Assembly (NCBI GenBank): GCA_018882835.1
Contig: VERE01000015.1
Span: 1 to 64,000 of the forward strand
From: Limnohabitans sp.
GTDB lineage: Bacteria; Pseudomonadota; Gammaproteobacteria; Burkholderiales; Burkholderiaceae_C
Direction: 5' to 3'
Length of the DNA: 64,000 bases
Shown here: positions 27,509 through 35,683 of the stretch, piece by piece
Layout: each line of letters begins with the position of its first letter
Position numbering within the stretch: the first letter of the stretch is position 1
Translations under genes and position numbers: made by a program
Notes under the pieces: generated by a model
Told to the model about the DNA's origin: nothing
Databases searched by the model: none
Seen by the model: the letters and a program-made list of their open reading frames with translations, nothing else

Positions 27509-28369
27509 TTAAGATCGCACCAATTCGGGGCCAAGTTTTGCACCAAATACATGCAGGCCGGCGAGCATGGCCGGGTAAGCCGCATTGACCTTGTCGGGCT
27601 CCCCCTTGACGCCCAGTTCAATGTGACGGCCATGTTCGGGATGGTCCACACTGGGCAGACTGAACACCTTGACGCCGGGATGTTGCGTCTCCAAGGTTTC
27701 CATCAAGGGCGTCAAGGCCGCTTCCATGGCGCCATATACGATGACTGACTTTTCCAACCAGGCAGCTTTCTGGAACCAATGGCCGTAGTGCGTGTCCAAC
27801 ACCCACTCGATCATGGGCCAGGCCATCACCGGAAAGCCAGGCACAAAATGCACCGCGCCGGTCTGCAGTGTGCGGCCCGGGGAAACACAGGTGAAGCCAG
27901 GAATCTTGTTGTAGGGGTTGGGAATGATCTGGGCGCTTTGCGGAAACACGCCCATGTTCAGGCGATGGATGTTGTCTTCTCGGTGGGGCTCATAGGGCAC
28001 GCCCTGCTCTTTCGCGACGTCTTGCATGCGCTCGCGAATCAGCAACTCGGCTTGCGGGTGCAGGACCAAAGCCTGGTCCAGGGCCTTGGCCGCACATTGG
28101 CGCGTATGGTCATCGGGGGTGGCGCCAATGCCGCCACAGGAGAATACGATGTCGCCGCTGTCAAACGCACGCTTCAGGGTGTGGGTGATGCGCTCAGGCG
28201 AGTCGCCCACGTAGTCTGCATAGGCCAGGCTGAGGCCTCGCGCGCCCAGCAGTTCGATGACCTTGGTCAGATGCTTGTCGGCGCGCTTGCCGGAGAGAAT
28301 TTCGTCGCCGACGATGATCACGCCAAAGTCGGGTCGGGAAGTGTCAGTGGGGGGGGTGCTTAGGTTCAT
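27509..28369 (-). CDS. CinA-type molybdopterin-binding domain protein
   Basis: 286 aa matching the N-terminal COG1058 half of competence/damage-inducible CinA: GVIIVGDEILSGKRADKH at the start, SCGGIGATPDDHTRQ and LNMGVFPQSAQIIPNPYNKIPGF. The C-terminal amidohydrolase domain of full CinA is absent, so nicotinamide-nucleotide deamidation is not expected. In related proteins the COG1058 domain can act as an ADP-ribose pyrophosphatase; whether this one does is unknown. Its first 26 bases overlap the end of the EI24 gene. Its last codons carry NtrC-like boxes for glnA. Confidence 0.85.
   Translation of the reverse strand: MNLSTPPTDTSRPDFGVIIVGDEILSGKRADKHLTKVIELLGARGLSLAYADYVGDSPERITHTLKRAFDSGDIVFSCGGIGATPDDHTRQCAAKALDQALVLHPQAELLIRERMQDVAKEQGVPYEPHREDNIHRLNMGVFPQSAQIIPNPYNKIPGFTCVSPGRTLQTGAVHFVPGFPVMAWPMIEWVLDTHYGHWFQKAAWLEKSVIVYGAMEAALTPLMETLETQHPGVKVFSLPSVDHPEHGRHIELGVKGEPDKVNAAYPAMLAGLHVFGAKLGPELVRS
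27516..27555 (-). promoter_or_regulatory. Two weaker NtrC-like boxes inside the end of the cinA-like gene
   Basis: CGCACCAATTCGGGGCC (27516-27532) matches 6/7 and 4/7 of the half-sites. TGCACCAAATACATGCA (27539-27555) matches 7/7 and 4/7. Together with the strong box at 27489 they could form a multi-site enhancer. Both overlap the last codons of the upstream coding region. Confidence 0.5.
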
Positions 28370-29216
28370 TGGACCATCCTAGCGTGTCGGTCGTGACAGC
28401 ACCTGTCACGTTGGCAGCGTCCGACTCGCGTCGCAGGTCTTGCAGCGCGGCCAGGCCGAAGTGAATGAACCACAGCGCGGTAAAGGCAAACACCACAGCG
28501 TAAATCCAGATGGCCACTGGCACCAACACCACAAAGGCTGCGGCAAACAAGGCGCCCGAGGCCCAGACCAGGCTGGGGGCAGCCCCCATGAAACCGCTGA
28601 GCACGCCCATCAGCAACAGCCACAGGCGATGGCGGCGCAAGAGCTCCTGCCGTTCATCGCGACTGGCATGCACGGCCAAGGCATCGAAAGCCATCACGCG
28701 GTAGGTCAGCCAGCCCCAGATCAAAGGGGGCAAGACAAAAATGAGGGGAGGGATCCACCACAGGGGCATGGACAACAGCATCAGGACGCCTGCGATCAGG
28801 GTGGAGCCCAGGGTCCAGCCCAGGCTGGCCAGCACAGAGCCACCGTGTTGCCGGGTCATGCCACGGAATCGGCGCTGCGCCACCATCTCGACCAAGGCGG
28901 GCCCCATCATCAGGGACACTGCCAGCAGGCACAGCAAGATCAGCAAAGGGGTGATGGCAAAAATCACGATCAAGGGGGCCATGGCCGCGCTGATGCGCGC
29001 TGCACCCAAGGCGACCGCCCAGCCCCAAATTTTTTGCAGCAAGGGCCAGCCCTCCAGGCCATCACGGACCCAGCTGACAGCAGGCTCCCAATAAAAATAG
29101 CCCCAGCCCCAAGCCACGACCATGAGCAGCACCAGGGGCAGCAGCGACAGCAACATCACCCGCAGATGCAGGGAGTAGGCCAAGGCGCGCCAGAAAGAGT
29201 CAAAAAACAAACGCAT
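28344..29216 (-). CDS. EI24/CysZ-like membrane protein
   Basis: 290-aa integral membrane protein with about six helices (for example LLSLLPLVLLMVVAWGW and PLIVIFAITPLLILLCLLAV). It belongs to the EI24 family, which includes the sulfate permease CysZ. No cysteine genes are near, so sulfate transport is only one possibility. The charged C-terminal tail overlaps the start of the following cinA-like gene by 26 bp in another frame. Confidence 0.8.
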   Translation of the reverse strand: MRLFFDSFWRALAYSLHLRVMLLSLLPLVLLMVVAWGWGYFYWEPAVSWVRDGLEGWPLLQKIWGWAVALGAARISAAMAPLIVIFAITPLLILLCLLAVSLMMGPALVEMVAQRRFRGMTRQHGGSVLASLGWTLGSTLIAGVLMLLSMPLWWIPPLIFVLPPLIWGWLTYRVMAFDALAVHASRDERQELLRRHRLWLLLMGVLSGFMGAAPSLVWASGALFAAAFVVLVPVAIWIYAVVFAFTALWFIHFGLAALQDLRRESDAANVTGAVTTDTLGWSNEPKHPPH

Positions 29217-29252
29217 GCCCGAAGCATAGCGAATGCAGGCCCGGTTGAGGGC

Positions 29253-29945
29253 TTAAATGGCCACCATCTGGCGAATGCCTTTGTCTTGCATCTCGCTGCC
29301 GGGGCCGCGCGCAATCACTTCGCCGCGCTCCATCACCAGGTATTGATCGGCCAACTCTTCTGCAAAGTCGTAGTATTGCTCGCACAACACAATGGCCATG
29401 GTGCCGCGGTCGGCCAGCATGCGGATCACGCGGCCAATGTCTTTGATGATGCTGGGTTGAATGCCCTCGGTGGGCTCATCCAGTACCAGCAACTTGGGGC
29501 CCGCCGCCAAGGCGCGCGCGATGGCCAGCTGCTGTTGCTGACCGCCCGACAAGTCACCGCCACGGCGATGCAGCATTTGTTTCAGCACAGGAAAAAGTTC
29601 GAACAGTTCGGCCGGAATGGGCGTGCTGCCAGGCTTCGTGGCCAGACCCATGCGCAAATTTTCTTCGACCGTCAAGCGGGCAAAAATTTCACGTCCCTGG
29701 GGCACGTAGCCAATGCCTGCGCGGGCGCGCTCATAGGGCGTGGCGTTGTGCAAGGGCTGGCCTTCCAGCTCAATCTGCCCTTGCCGGATGGGCACCAGGC
29801 CCATCAAGGATTTGAGCAAGGTGGTTTTGCCCACGCCGTTGCGCCCCAGCAGCACGGTGACCTGCCCCAGCTCGGCGCTCAGACTGACGTCGCGCAAGAT
29901 GTGCGAGCCGCCATAGTACTGTTGAATGTTGGAAACTTTCAGCAT
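29253..29945 (-). CDS. urtE: Urea ABC transporter ATPase UrtE
   Basis: 230-aa ATPase of the branched-chain amino acid (LivF-like) class. Walker A is GRNGVGKTT, the signature LSGGQQQQLAIARAL and Walker B LLVLDEPTEGIQPS; the ending MQDKGIRQMVAI is typical of UrtE. It is the last gene of urtABCDE and follows urtD by 30 bases. Start ATG 29943-29945 begins MLKVSNIQQYYGGSHIL, the family N terminus. Confidence 0.95.
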   Translation of the reverse strand: MLKVSNIQQYYGGSHILRDVSLSAELGQVTVLLGRNGVGKTTLLKSLMGLVPIRQGQIELEGQPLHNATPYERARAGIGYVPQGREIFARLTVEENLRMGLATKPGSTPIPAELFELFPVLKQMLHRRGGDLSGGQQQQLAIARALAAGPKLLVLDEPTEGIQPSIIKDIGRVIRMLADRGTMAIVLCEQYYDFAEELADQYLVMERGEVIARGPGSEMQDKGIRQMVAI

Positions 29946-29975
29946 GCTTGAATCTCTTGTGAGGGCCACTGTGCT

Positions 29976-30851
29976 TCAGCGGCCCAGGTAAACCTCAATC
30001 ACCCGCTCGTCGGCTTGTACCTGATCAAGCGTGCCTTGCGCCAGAACGGCGCCATCGCACAAAACGGTGACGATGTCAGAGATGGTTCGCACAAAGCTCA
30101 TGTCGTGCTCCACCACCATCAGAGAGTGCTTGCCCTTGAGGGTCAGAAACAGCTCGGCCGTGCGCGCGGTTTCCTGGTCGGTCATGCCGGCCACGGGCTC
30201 GTCGAGCAACAGCAACTTGGGGTCTTGCATGAGCAACATGCCGATCTCCAGCCATTGCTTCTGGCCGTGGCTGAGATTACCCGCCTGTCGAAACACGCTG
30301 TCGCTGAGCTGGATGGTGTCGATGACATCGGCCAAGCGGTCGGACTGGGCCGAGTCCAATTTGAAAAACATGGAAGCGCGCACGCCCTTGTGGGTTTTAA
30401 GGGCCAGCTCCAGGTTTTCAAACACATTGAGGTGCTCGAACACCGTGGGCTTTTGGAATTTCCGGCCAATCCCCAGCTGCGCAATTTCAGGCTCGTTGTA
30501 ACGCAGCAAGTCGATGGTGCTGCCAAAAAACACCTGGCCTTCATCGGGGCGGGTTTTGCCGGTGATGATGTCCATCATGGTGGTCTTGCCCGCGCCATTG
30601 GGGCCAATGATGCAGCGCAATTCGCCCGGCGCAATGTCCAGGGACAGCTTGTTGATGGCCTTGAAGCCGTCAAAGCTGACCGACACATCCTCGAGGTACA
30701 AAATGCGGCCATGGGTCAGGTCGACTTCACCGGCCTGGTGCAAGCGGCCATAGCTGGCACTGCGACCACCAGAGTCGGTCGCACCAGAAAGCTGGCGTAC
30801 TTCCAGGGCTTGGGTGCGCTGCGCACCTGCTTCCATCAAATCGGGCGTCAT
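29976..30851 (-). CDS. urtD: Urea ABC transporter ATPase UrtD
   Basis: 291 aa, LivG-like. Walker A is GPNGAGKTT, the signature is the variant LSHGQKQWLEIGMLL seen in UrtD proteins, and Walker B is LLLLDEPVAGMTD. An N-terminal stretch of about 45 residues precedes the ATPase fold (ILYLEDVSVSFDGFKAIN). Start ATG 30849-30851 overlaps the urtC stop by 4 bp. Confidence 0.95.
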   Translation of the reverse strand: MTPDLMEAGAQRTQALEVRQLSGATDSGGRSASYGRLHQAGEVDLTHGRILYLEDVSVSFDGFKAINKLSLDIAPGELRCIIGPNGAGKTTMMDIITGKTRPDEGQVFFGSTIDLLRYNEPEIAQLGIGRKFQKPTVFEHLNVFENLELALKTHKGVRASMFFKLDSAQSDRLADVIDTIQLSDSVFRQAGNLSHGQKQWLEIGMLLMQDPKLLLLDEPVAGMTDQETARTAELFLTLKGKHSLMVVEHDMSFVRTISDIVTVLCDGAVLAQGTLDQVQADERVIEVYLGR

Positions 30852-31957
30852 GACGCATCTCCACGGCGCTGGCTCAGCTTGCGCACCAGCCCCACCACGC
30901 CTTGCGGCAAATACAGGGTGACGGCAATGAACAGCGCCCCCAGAAAGTAAAGCCAGAATTCGGGTGCGGTGACCGTCAGCCAACTCTTCATGCCATTGAC
31001 CAGGAAGGCACCCACGATGGGCCCAATCAACGTGGCACGCCCGCCCACTGCGGCCCAGATGGCAATTTCAATCGACTGCGCCGGGCTCATCTCGCTGGGG
31101 TTGATGATGCCCACCTGCGGCACATAGAGCGCGCCTGCCACGCCGCACATGACGGCAGAGAGCGTCCAGATGCTGAGCTTGTAAGGCAGGGGCGAATAGC
31201 CGGAGAACATCACGCGGCTTTCCGCGTCACGAATGGCTTGCAGCACCCGGCCGTATTTGCTGCGCACCAGCCATTTGGCCAGCAAGAAGAAGCCCAGGAG
31301 GGTCAGGCCAGTGATGACAAACAGCGTCATGCGCATTTCAGGCGTGGCCACCGGCAAGCCCAGGATGCGCTTGAAGTCGGTGAAGCCGTTGTTGCCCCCA
31401 AAGCCGGTTTCGTTTCTGAAAAACAGCAACATGGCGGCAAAGGTCATGGCCTGGGTGATGATGGAAAAATAAACACCCTTGATGCGTGAGCGGAACGCGA
31501 AGTAGCCAAACACCCAGGCGATCAGGCCAGGTACCAGCACGACCAGCACCAAGGTGGCGAGAAAGCTGTCACTGAGGCTCCAGTGCCAGGGCAAGGCTTT
31601 CCAGTCAAGGAACACCATGAAGTCGGGCAAGTCCGATTTGTAATTGCCATCACGGCCGATCTGGCGCATCAGGTACATGCCCATGGCATAGCCGCCGAGC
31701 GCAAAAAACAAGCCATGCCCCAGCGACAAGATGCCGGTGTACCCCCAGATCAGGTCCATGGCCAGGGCACAGATGGCATAGCACATGATTTTGCCGAGCA
31801 AGGCAATGGCGTAATCGCTCAGGTGAAAGACGCTGCCCTGAGGCACCATCAGGTTCAGCACGGGGGCAAGCGCACAAACCGCCAGCAGCGCCACCAGAAA
31901 AGCGCTCCAGCCGCTGCGGCTCATCAAGGGCGTCGAAGGAATTTTCAAAGTTGTCAT
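30848..31957 (-). CDS. urtC: Urea ABC transporter permease UrtC
   Basis: 369-aa LivM-type permease with about ten helices, which forms the membrane channel with UrtB. Recognisable are YTGILSLGHGLFFALGGYAMGMYLM, split across a helix, and VGGRATLIGPIVGAFLVN near the end; the FNNETGFGGNNGFTDF-like segment here reads FRNETGFGGNNGFTDFK. Separated from urtB by one base. Confidence 0.95.
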   Translation of the reverse strand: MTTLKIPSTPLMSRSGWSAFLVALLAVCALAPVLNLMVPQGSVFHLSDYAIALLGKIMCYAICALAMDLIWGYTGILSLGHGLFFALGGYAMGMYLMRQIGRDGNYKSDLPDFMVFLDWKALPWHWSLSDSFLATLVLVVLVPGLIAWVFGYFAFRSRIKGVYFSIITQAMTFAAMLLFFRNETGFGGNNGFTDFKRILGLPVATPEMRMTLFVITGLTLLGFFLLAKWLVRSKYGRVLQAIRDAESRVMFSGYSPLPYKLSIWTLSAVMCGVAGALYVPQVGIINPSEMSPAQSIEIAIWAAVGGRATLIGPIVGAFLVNGMKSWLTVTAPEFWLYFLGALFIAVTLYLPQGVVGLVRKLSQRRGDAS

Positions 31958-31958
31958 G

Positions 31959-33539
31959 TCATGCCTCCGCGCTGCGGCCCTTCATCGCGAACAGGCCTTG
32001 CGGGCGTTTCTGAATGAAGACGATGATGAACACCAGCACGGCAATCTTGGCCAGCACCGCGCCGGCCCAGCCTTCGAGAATTTTGTTGATGATGCCCAGG
32101 CCCAGAGCGGCATAGACGGTACCAGCCAACTGGCCCACGCCGCCCAGCACCACCACCATGAAAGAGTCCACGATGTAACTCTGGCCCAGGTCGGGGCCCA
32201 CGTTGCCAATCTGGCTCAGGGCACAGCCCGCCAAACCGGCGATGCCGGAGCCCAAGGCAAAGGCATAGGTGTCGATACGGGCCGTGTTCACGCCCATGCA
32301 CGAGGCCATGGGGCGGTTTTGGGTCACACCCCGCACGAACAGGCCCAGGCGCGTCTTGCCAATCAGCAAGGCCATGCCGATCAGCACGGCCGCTGCAAAG
32401 CCAATGATGATCAGGCGGTTCCAGGGCAGCGTGAGATTGGACAGCACCTGCAGGCCGCCACTCATCCACTGTGGGTTTTCAACACCCACGTTTTGAGCGC
32501 CAAACAGCGAGCGCACGCCTTGCATCAGCATCAAGCTGATGCCCCAGGTGGCCAGCAAAGTCTCCAGCGGGCGGCCATACAAATGGCGCAACACGGCGCG
32601 CTCCAGCGCTGCGCCGACCAACGCGGAAGCCATGAAGGACACCGGGATGGCAAGCAACAGGTAGGCATCGAAATACGCAGGCATGTAATTTCGAAAAAGC
32701 CCTTGCACCACATAGGTGGCGTAAGCGCCAATCATCATCAACTCGCCGTGGGCCATGTTGATGACCCCCATCAAGCCGTACGTGATGGCCAAGCCCAATG
32801 CCACCAGCAACAGTATGGAGCCCAGGCTGACGCCGGTGAACAGGGCCCCCAAGCGCTCGCCCCAAGCCAGCGCCGATTGCAAGGCCCGCAAGCTGGCCTC
32901 GAGTTGCGCACGCACGGCGGCGTCGGTTTCCTGTGACAGCTGCTGGTTCAGCAAGCGCTGGGTGTCCGGTGTTTTGCTGTTGGCCAACAATTTGGCTGCA
33001 GCCAGTCGCTGGGCCTTGTCTTCATGCGTCAGGGCCACAGCCGCACGCGCAAATTCAAGCAGTTCGGCGATGCGGGAGTTTTTTTCTGCGCTGATGGCGC
33101 GCTCCACCAAGCCCAGTTTGCTGGCGTCAGGCTCTTTGATCATGGCTTGCACAGCAGCCATGCGCACCTTGTCGTCGGCACTGAACAATCGCAGGCCGGC
33201 CATGGCCGCGTCGAGCTCGCTGCGCAGGCGGTTGTTGCTGATCACTTCGGCAGCGTCATCGGGCACGCTCACGTCCGCGCCCGACACTGGGTCGGTGCCT
33301 TTGTCGTTGCGAACAATGAACACCTTGTCTGCGGTGATTTTCACTGCGTCATCGGCCAAGGCCTGAAGAAAACCGACCGTGCGCTCGTCAGCATCGGTCA
33401 AGGCTTTGTTCAGGGCTTCAATGCGGGCATCGGTGTCGCCGGTGACGATGGCACGCGCCTGCTCCGGTGTCAGTGCTTGTGCGGCCAGGCTGATCATTCC
33501 AAACAGCAAGGCAGTCAAATATCTTTGAAATCGGTTCAT
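31959..33539 (-). CDS. urtB: Urea ABC transporter permease UrtB
   Basis: 526 aa. The first 20 or so residues look like a signal peptide (LTALLFGMISLAAQA). A periplasmic extension of about 220 residues with HEAT-like character follows, typical of UrtB. Then comes a LivH-type permease with eight helices (GLAITYGLMGVINMAHGE, VLGGVGQLAGTVYAALGLG). Start MNRFQRYL at 33537-33539; an earlier in-frame start would enter the hairpin between urtA and urtB. Confidence 0.94.
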   Translation of the reverse strand: MNRFQRYLTALLFGMISLAAQALTPEQARAIVTGDTDARIEALNKALTDADERTVGFLQALADDAVKITADKVFIVRNDKGTDPVSGADVSVPDDAAEVISNNRLRSELDAAMAGLRLFSADDKVRMAAVQAMIKEPDASKLGLVERAISAEKNSRIAELLEFARAAVALTHEDKAQRLAAAKLLANSKTPDTQRLLNQQLSQETDAAVRAQLEASLRALQSALAWGERLGALFTGVSLGSILLLVALGLAITYGLMGVINMAHGELMMIGAYATYVVQGLFRNYMPAYFDAYLLLAIPVSFMASALVGAALERAVLRHLYGRPLETLLATWGISLMLMQGVRSLFGAQNVGVENPQWMSGGLQVLSNLTLPWNRLIIIGFAAAVLIGMALLIGKTRLGLFVRGVTQNRPMASCMGVNTARIDTYAFALGSGIAGLAGCALSQIGNVGPDLGQSYIVDSFMVVVLGGVGQLAGTVYAALGLGIINKILEGWAGAVLAKIAVLVFIIVFIQKRPQGLFAMKGRSAEA

Positions 33540-33574
33540 GAACTCAGTCAACAGGATGGTTTCAGCCAAAAGAA

Positions 33575-33593
33575 AGGGCGCACGAGGCGCCCT
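33575..33593 (-). terminator. Stem-loop between urtA and urtB, probable partial terminator
   Basis: AGGGCGC (33575-33581) and GCGCCCT (33587-33593) form a 7-bp stem with a five-base loop. On the minus strand it is followed by a T-rich tract (TTCTTTT). It lies 27 bases after the urtA stop. A leaky terminator here would leave urtA mRNA in excess over urtBCDE, as is usual for binding-protein genes. Confidence 0.6.
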
Positions 33594-33619
33594 CTCTTGC
33601 CAGGGACGCAAGTCTCTGT

Positions 33620-34891
33620 TTACTTCTTGGCCGGCTCGTCAGGCTTCTTGTCGTTGCCTTCGATGAACGGGCTCCAGGGCTTGGCCTTGACCGGGCCATC
33701 CGTCTTCCACACCACGTTGAATTGGCCATCGGCCTTCACTTCGCCGATGAACACCGACTTGTGCAGGTGATGGTTCTTTTCATCCATCTTGGAGGTGATG
33801 CCGCTCGGGGCCTTGAAGGTCTGGCCGGCCATGGCTGCAATCACTTTGTCGACATCGGTGGTCTTGGCTTTTTCGACGGCCTGCTTCCACATGTTGATGC
33901 CGATGTAGGTGGCTTCCATCGGATCGTTGGTCAAAGGCTTGTCCTTGTGGCCGGCGATGTTCTTGGCCTTGGCATAAGCGGCCCACTTCTTGGTGAACTC
34001 GTCGTTGGCGGGGTTCTTGATGCTCATGAAGTAGTTCCAAGCGGCCAGGTGACCCACCAAAGGCTTGGTGTCCACGCCACGCAGTTCTTCCTCACCCACC
34101 GAGAAGGCCACCACTGGCACGTCCTTGGCCTTCAAGCCGGCGTTGCCCAGCTCTTTATAGAACGGCACATTGGAGTCGCCGTTGATGGTGGAGACCACAG
34201 CGGTCTTGCCACCGGCAGAGAATTTCTTGATGTCGGCCACGATGGTCTGGTAATCGCTGTGGCCAAAAGGGGTGTACTTCTCATCAATGTCCGACTCTTT
34301 CACGCCTTTGCTCTTGAGGTAAGCGCGCAGAATCTTGTTGGTGGTGCGGGGATACACATAGTCGGTCCCCAACAGAACCCAGCGCTTGGCGCTGCCACCG
34401 TCTTTGCTCATCAGGTAATCCACAGCAGGAATGGCCTGCTGGTTGGGAGCTGCCCCGGTGTAGAACACGTTCTTGGACAGCTCTTCACCTTCGTATTGCA
34501 CCGGGTAGAACAACAAGCCGTTGAGCTCTTCCACCACGGGCAGCACAGACTTGCGGCTGACCGAGGTCCAGCAACCAAAAATCACAGACACTTTGTCTTG
34601 GGTCAGCAGCTGTTTGGTCTTTTCAGCAAACAGCGGCCAGTTGGATGCAGGGTCCACCACCACGGGCTCAAGCTTTTTGCCAAGCACACCGCCCTTGGCG
34701 TTGATTTCATCAATGGCCATCAATACCGTGTCTTTCAACACAGTTTCAGAGATGGCCATGGTACCCGACAAGCTGTGCAGCACACCGACCTTGATGGTCT
34801 CTTGTGCAAAAACTTGCGAGGGCAGCAGACTGCCGACCGAGAGAGCAGCGGCAGCTGCCAGTGCTGTGAGGTGACCGCGACGATTAAGCAT
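33620..34891 (-). CDS. urtA: Urea ABC transporter substrate-binding protein UrtA
   Basis: 423-aa periplasmic binding protein of the FmdD/AmiC type. Signal peptide about residues 1-29, with mature protein from QETIKVGVLHSLSGTMAISE, the UrtA hallmark. FGCWTSVSRKSVLPVVEE, LFYPVQYEG and NWPLFAEK also match UrtA. ATG 34889-34891 gives the signal peptide MLNRRGHLTALAAAAA; the upstream in-frame ATG lacks support. It lies downstream of a sigma54 promoter shared in a divergent region with ureA. Confidence 0.96.
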   Translation of the reverse strand: MLNRRGHLTALAAAAALSVGSLLPSQVFAQETIKVGVLHSLSGTMAISETVLKDTVLMAIDEINAKGGVLGKKLEPVVVDPASNWPLFAEKTKQLLTQDKVSVIFGCWTSVSRKSVLPVVEELNGLLFYPVQYEGEELSKNVFYTGAAPNQQAIPAVDYLMSKDGGSAKRWVLLGTDYVYPRTTNKILRAYLKSKGVKESDIDEKYTPFGHSDYQTIVADIKKFSAGGKTAVVSTINGDSNVPFYKELGNAGLKAKDVPVVAFSVGEEELRGVDTKPLVGHLAAWNYFMSIKNPANDEFTKKWAAYAKAKNIAGHKDKPLTNDPMEATYIGINMWKQAVEKAKTTDVDKVIAAMAGQTFKAPSGITSKMDEKNHHLHKSVFIGEVKADGQFNVVWKTDGPVKAKPWSPFIEGNDKKPDEPAKK

Positions 34892-34967
34892 GTGAAAACT
34901 CCGTGAGATGAAAACAATCAAGGTTCGCGATCAGCAAGCAGGCTTGCCAACCGTGCACACCTCATTA

Positions 34968-34983
34968 GGCAAGCGCCATGCCA
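34968..34983 (-). promoter_or_regulatory. sigma54 promoter of urtABCDE
   Basis: Minus strand reads TGGCATGGCGCTTGCC: -24 TGGCA with one change in the sixth base, exact GG-N10-GC spacing and perfect TTGC at -12. Transcription would start near 34957, leaving a 66-base leader before urtA. Confidence 0.75.
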
Positions 34984-35053
34984 ACCCCTGTTTGGCGCCA
35001 CCCCCTCAAAAAACAGGCTCATGCACCGCGAAAGACCGACTGTTTCGCTCGGC

Positions 35054-35070
35054 CGCACCAATTTGGGACA
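35054..35070. promoter_or_regulatory. NtrC-like box shared by urtA and ureA promoters
   Basis: CGCACCAATTTGGGACA matches TGCACCA-N3-TGGTGCA at 6/7 and 5/7. It lies between two divergent sigma54 promoters, roughly 70 bp from the urtA -24 element and 60 bp from the ureA -24 element. A further half-site, CGCACCA, lies at 35087-35093. Confidence 0.6.
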
Positions 35071-35129
35071 GCCGGATCCCTGCAAGCGCACCAAAAAAAT
35101 GCCTGTCCTTATTTCGCAGCACAGCTCAA

Positions 35130-35145
35130 AGGCATGCAAGTTGCA
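35130..35145 (+). promoter_or_regulatory. sigma54 promoter of the urease operon
   Basis: AGGCATGCAAGTTGCA has GGCA at -24, exact GG-N10-GC spacing and a perfect TTGCA at -12; the first and sixth bases differ from TGGCAC. Predicted transcription start is about 35156, 25 bases before the ureA ATG. It lies past an in-frame ATG at 35151, which supports the later start. Confidence 0.72.
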
Positions 35146-35180
35146 TCACAATGAAGCATGCTTTCACTTTGAGCACAGAC

Positions 35181-35483
35181 ATGGAACTCACGCCTCGCGA
35201 AAAAGACAAACTGCTGATCTTCACCGCCGCCTTGCTGGCGGAACGACGACAAGCCCGTGGCTTGAAATTGAACTACCCGGAAGCCGTGGCCCTGATCAGC
35301 GCCGCGGTCATGGAAGGTGCGCGCGACGGCAAGACCGTGGCGCAATTGATGAGTGAGGGACGCAGCATCCTCACGCGCGCCGATGTGATGGACGGCGTGG
35401 CCGAAATGATTCCCGATATCCAGGTGGAGGCCACTTTCCCGGATGGCACCAAGCTGGTCACCGTGCATCAGCCCATTGTTTGA
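35181..35483 (+). CDS. ureA: Urease gamma subunit UreA
   Basis: 100 aa, the standard length. Begins [18 protein letters not shown] and contains [21 protein letters not shown] in two parts, then the [22 protein letters not shown] segment. It forms the (UreABC)3 shell and has no catalytic metal. The start at 35181 is chosen by family N terminus and by the predicted sigma54 transcript start; ATG 35151 would add ten unrelated residues. No ureD precedes it. Confidence 0.97.
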   Translation: MELTPREKDKLLIFTAALLAERRQARGLKLNYPEAVALISAAVMEGARDGKTVAQLMSEGRSILTRADVMDGVAEMIPDIQVEATFPDGTKLVTVHQPIV

Positions 35484-35500
35484 ACCTGTCAGAGGATCTT

Positions 35501-35668
35501 ATGAAATTCATTTTGTGTCTGGCCGCCTTGCTGGCAAGTCCTTTCCTACATGCCCACGAGGGCCACGGCCTGACGGGCAGCGCCCATTGGCATGCCACCG
35601 ACAGTTGGGGCTTCCTGGTGCTGGGGCTGGTGGCTGTGCTGGCCTGGTGGTTCCATTCGCGCAAATAA
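35501..35668 (+). CDS. Small His-rich membrane peptide inside the urease operon
   Basis: 55 aa from ATG 35501, with an AGAGGA ribosome site. Residues 1-17 look like a signal sequence (KFILCLAALLASPFLHA), residues 18-34 are HEGHGLTGSAHWHATDS with five His, and residues 35-50 form one membrane helix, then a basic tail HSRK. It lies 17 bases after ureA and 15 before ureB, so it is co-transcribed. No function is known to me. The His-rich face would be outside the inner membrane, which suggests nickel or other metal handling, but this is inference. It is too short for HupE/UreJ, whose start it faintly resembles. Confidence 0.75.
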   Translation: MKFILCLAALLASPFLHAHEGHGLTGSAHWHATDSWGFLVLGLVAVLAWWFHSRK

Positions 35669-35683
35669 AACCGGAGACATCGC

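Noticed and set aside
34922-34935. GG-N10-GC pattern on the plus strand as a sigma54 promoter
   Set aside because: Flanking bases are poor (AGGTTC and CAGC), and it is about 250 bases from ureA. Another match at 35074-35087 (CGGATC, AAGC) is rejected for the same reason.
35151-35180. In-frame ATG at 35151 as the ureA start
   Set aside because: It adds ten residues not found in UreA proteins and lies before the predicted sigma54 transcript start near 35156.
35501-35668. Reading the small His-rich gene as a HupE/UreJ nickel permease
   Set aside because: Only one membrane helix after the signal and 55 residues, against about 190 residues and several helices in HupE/UreJ.
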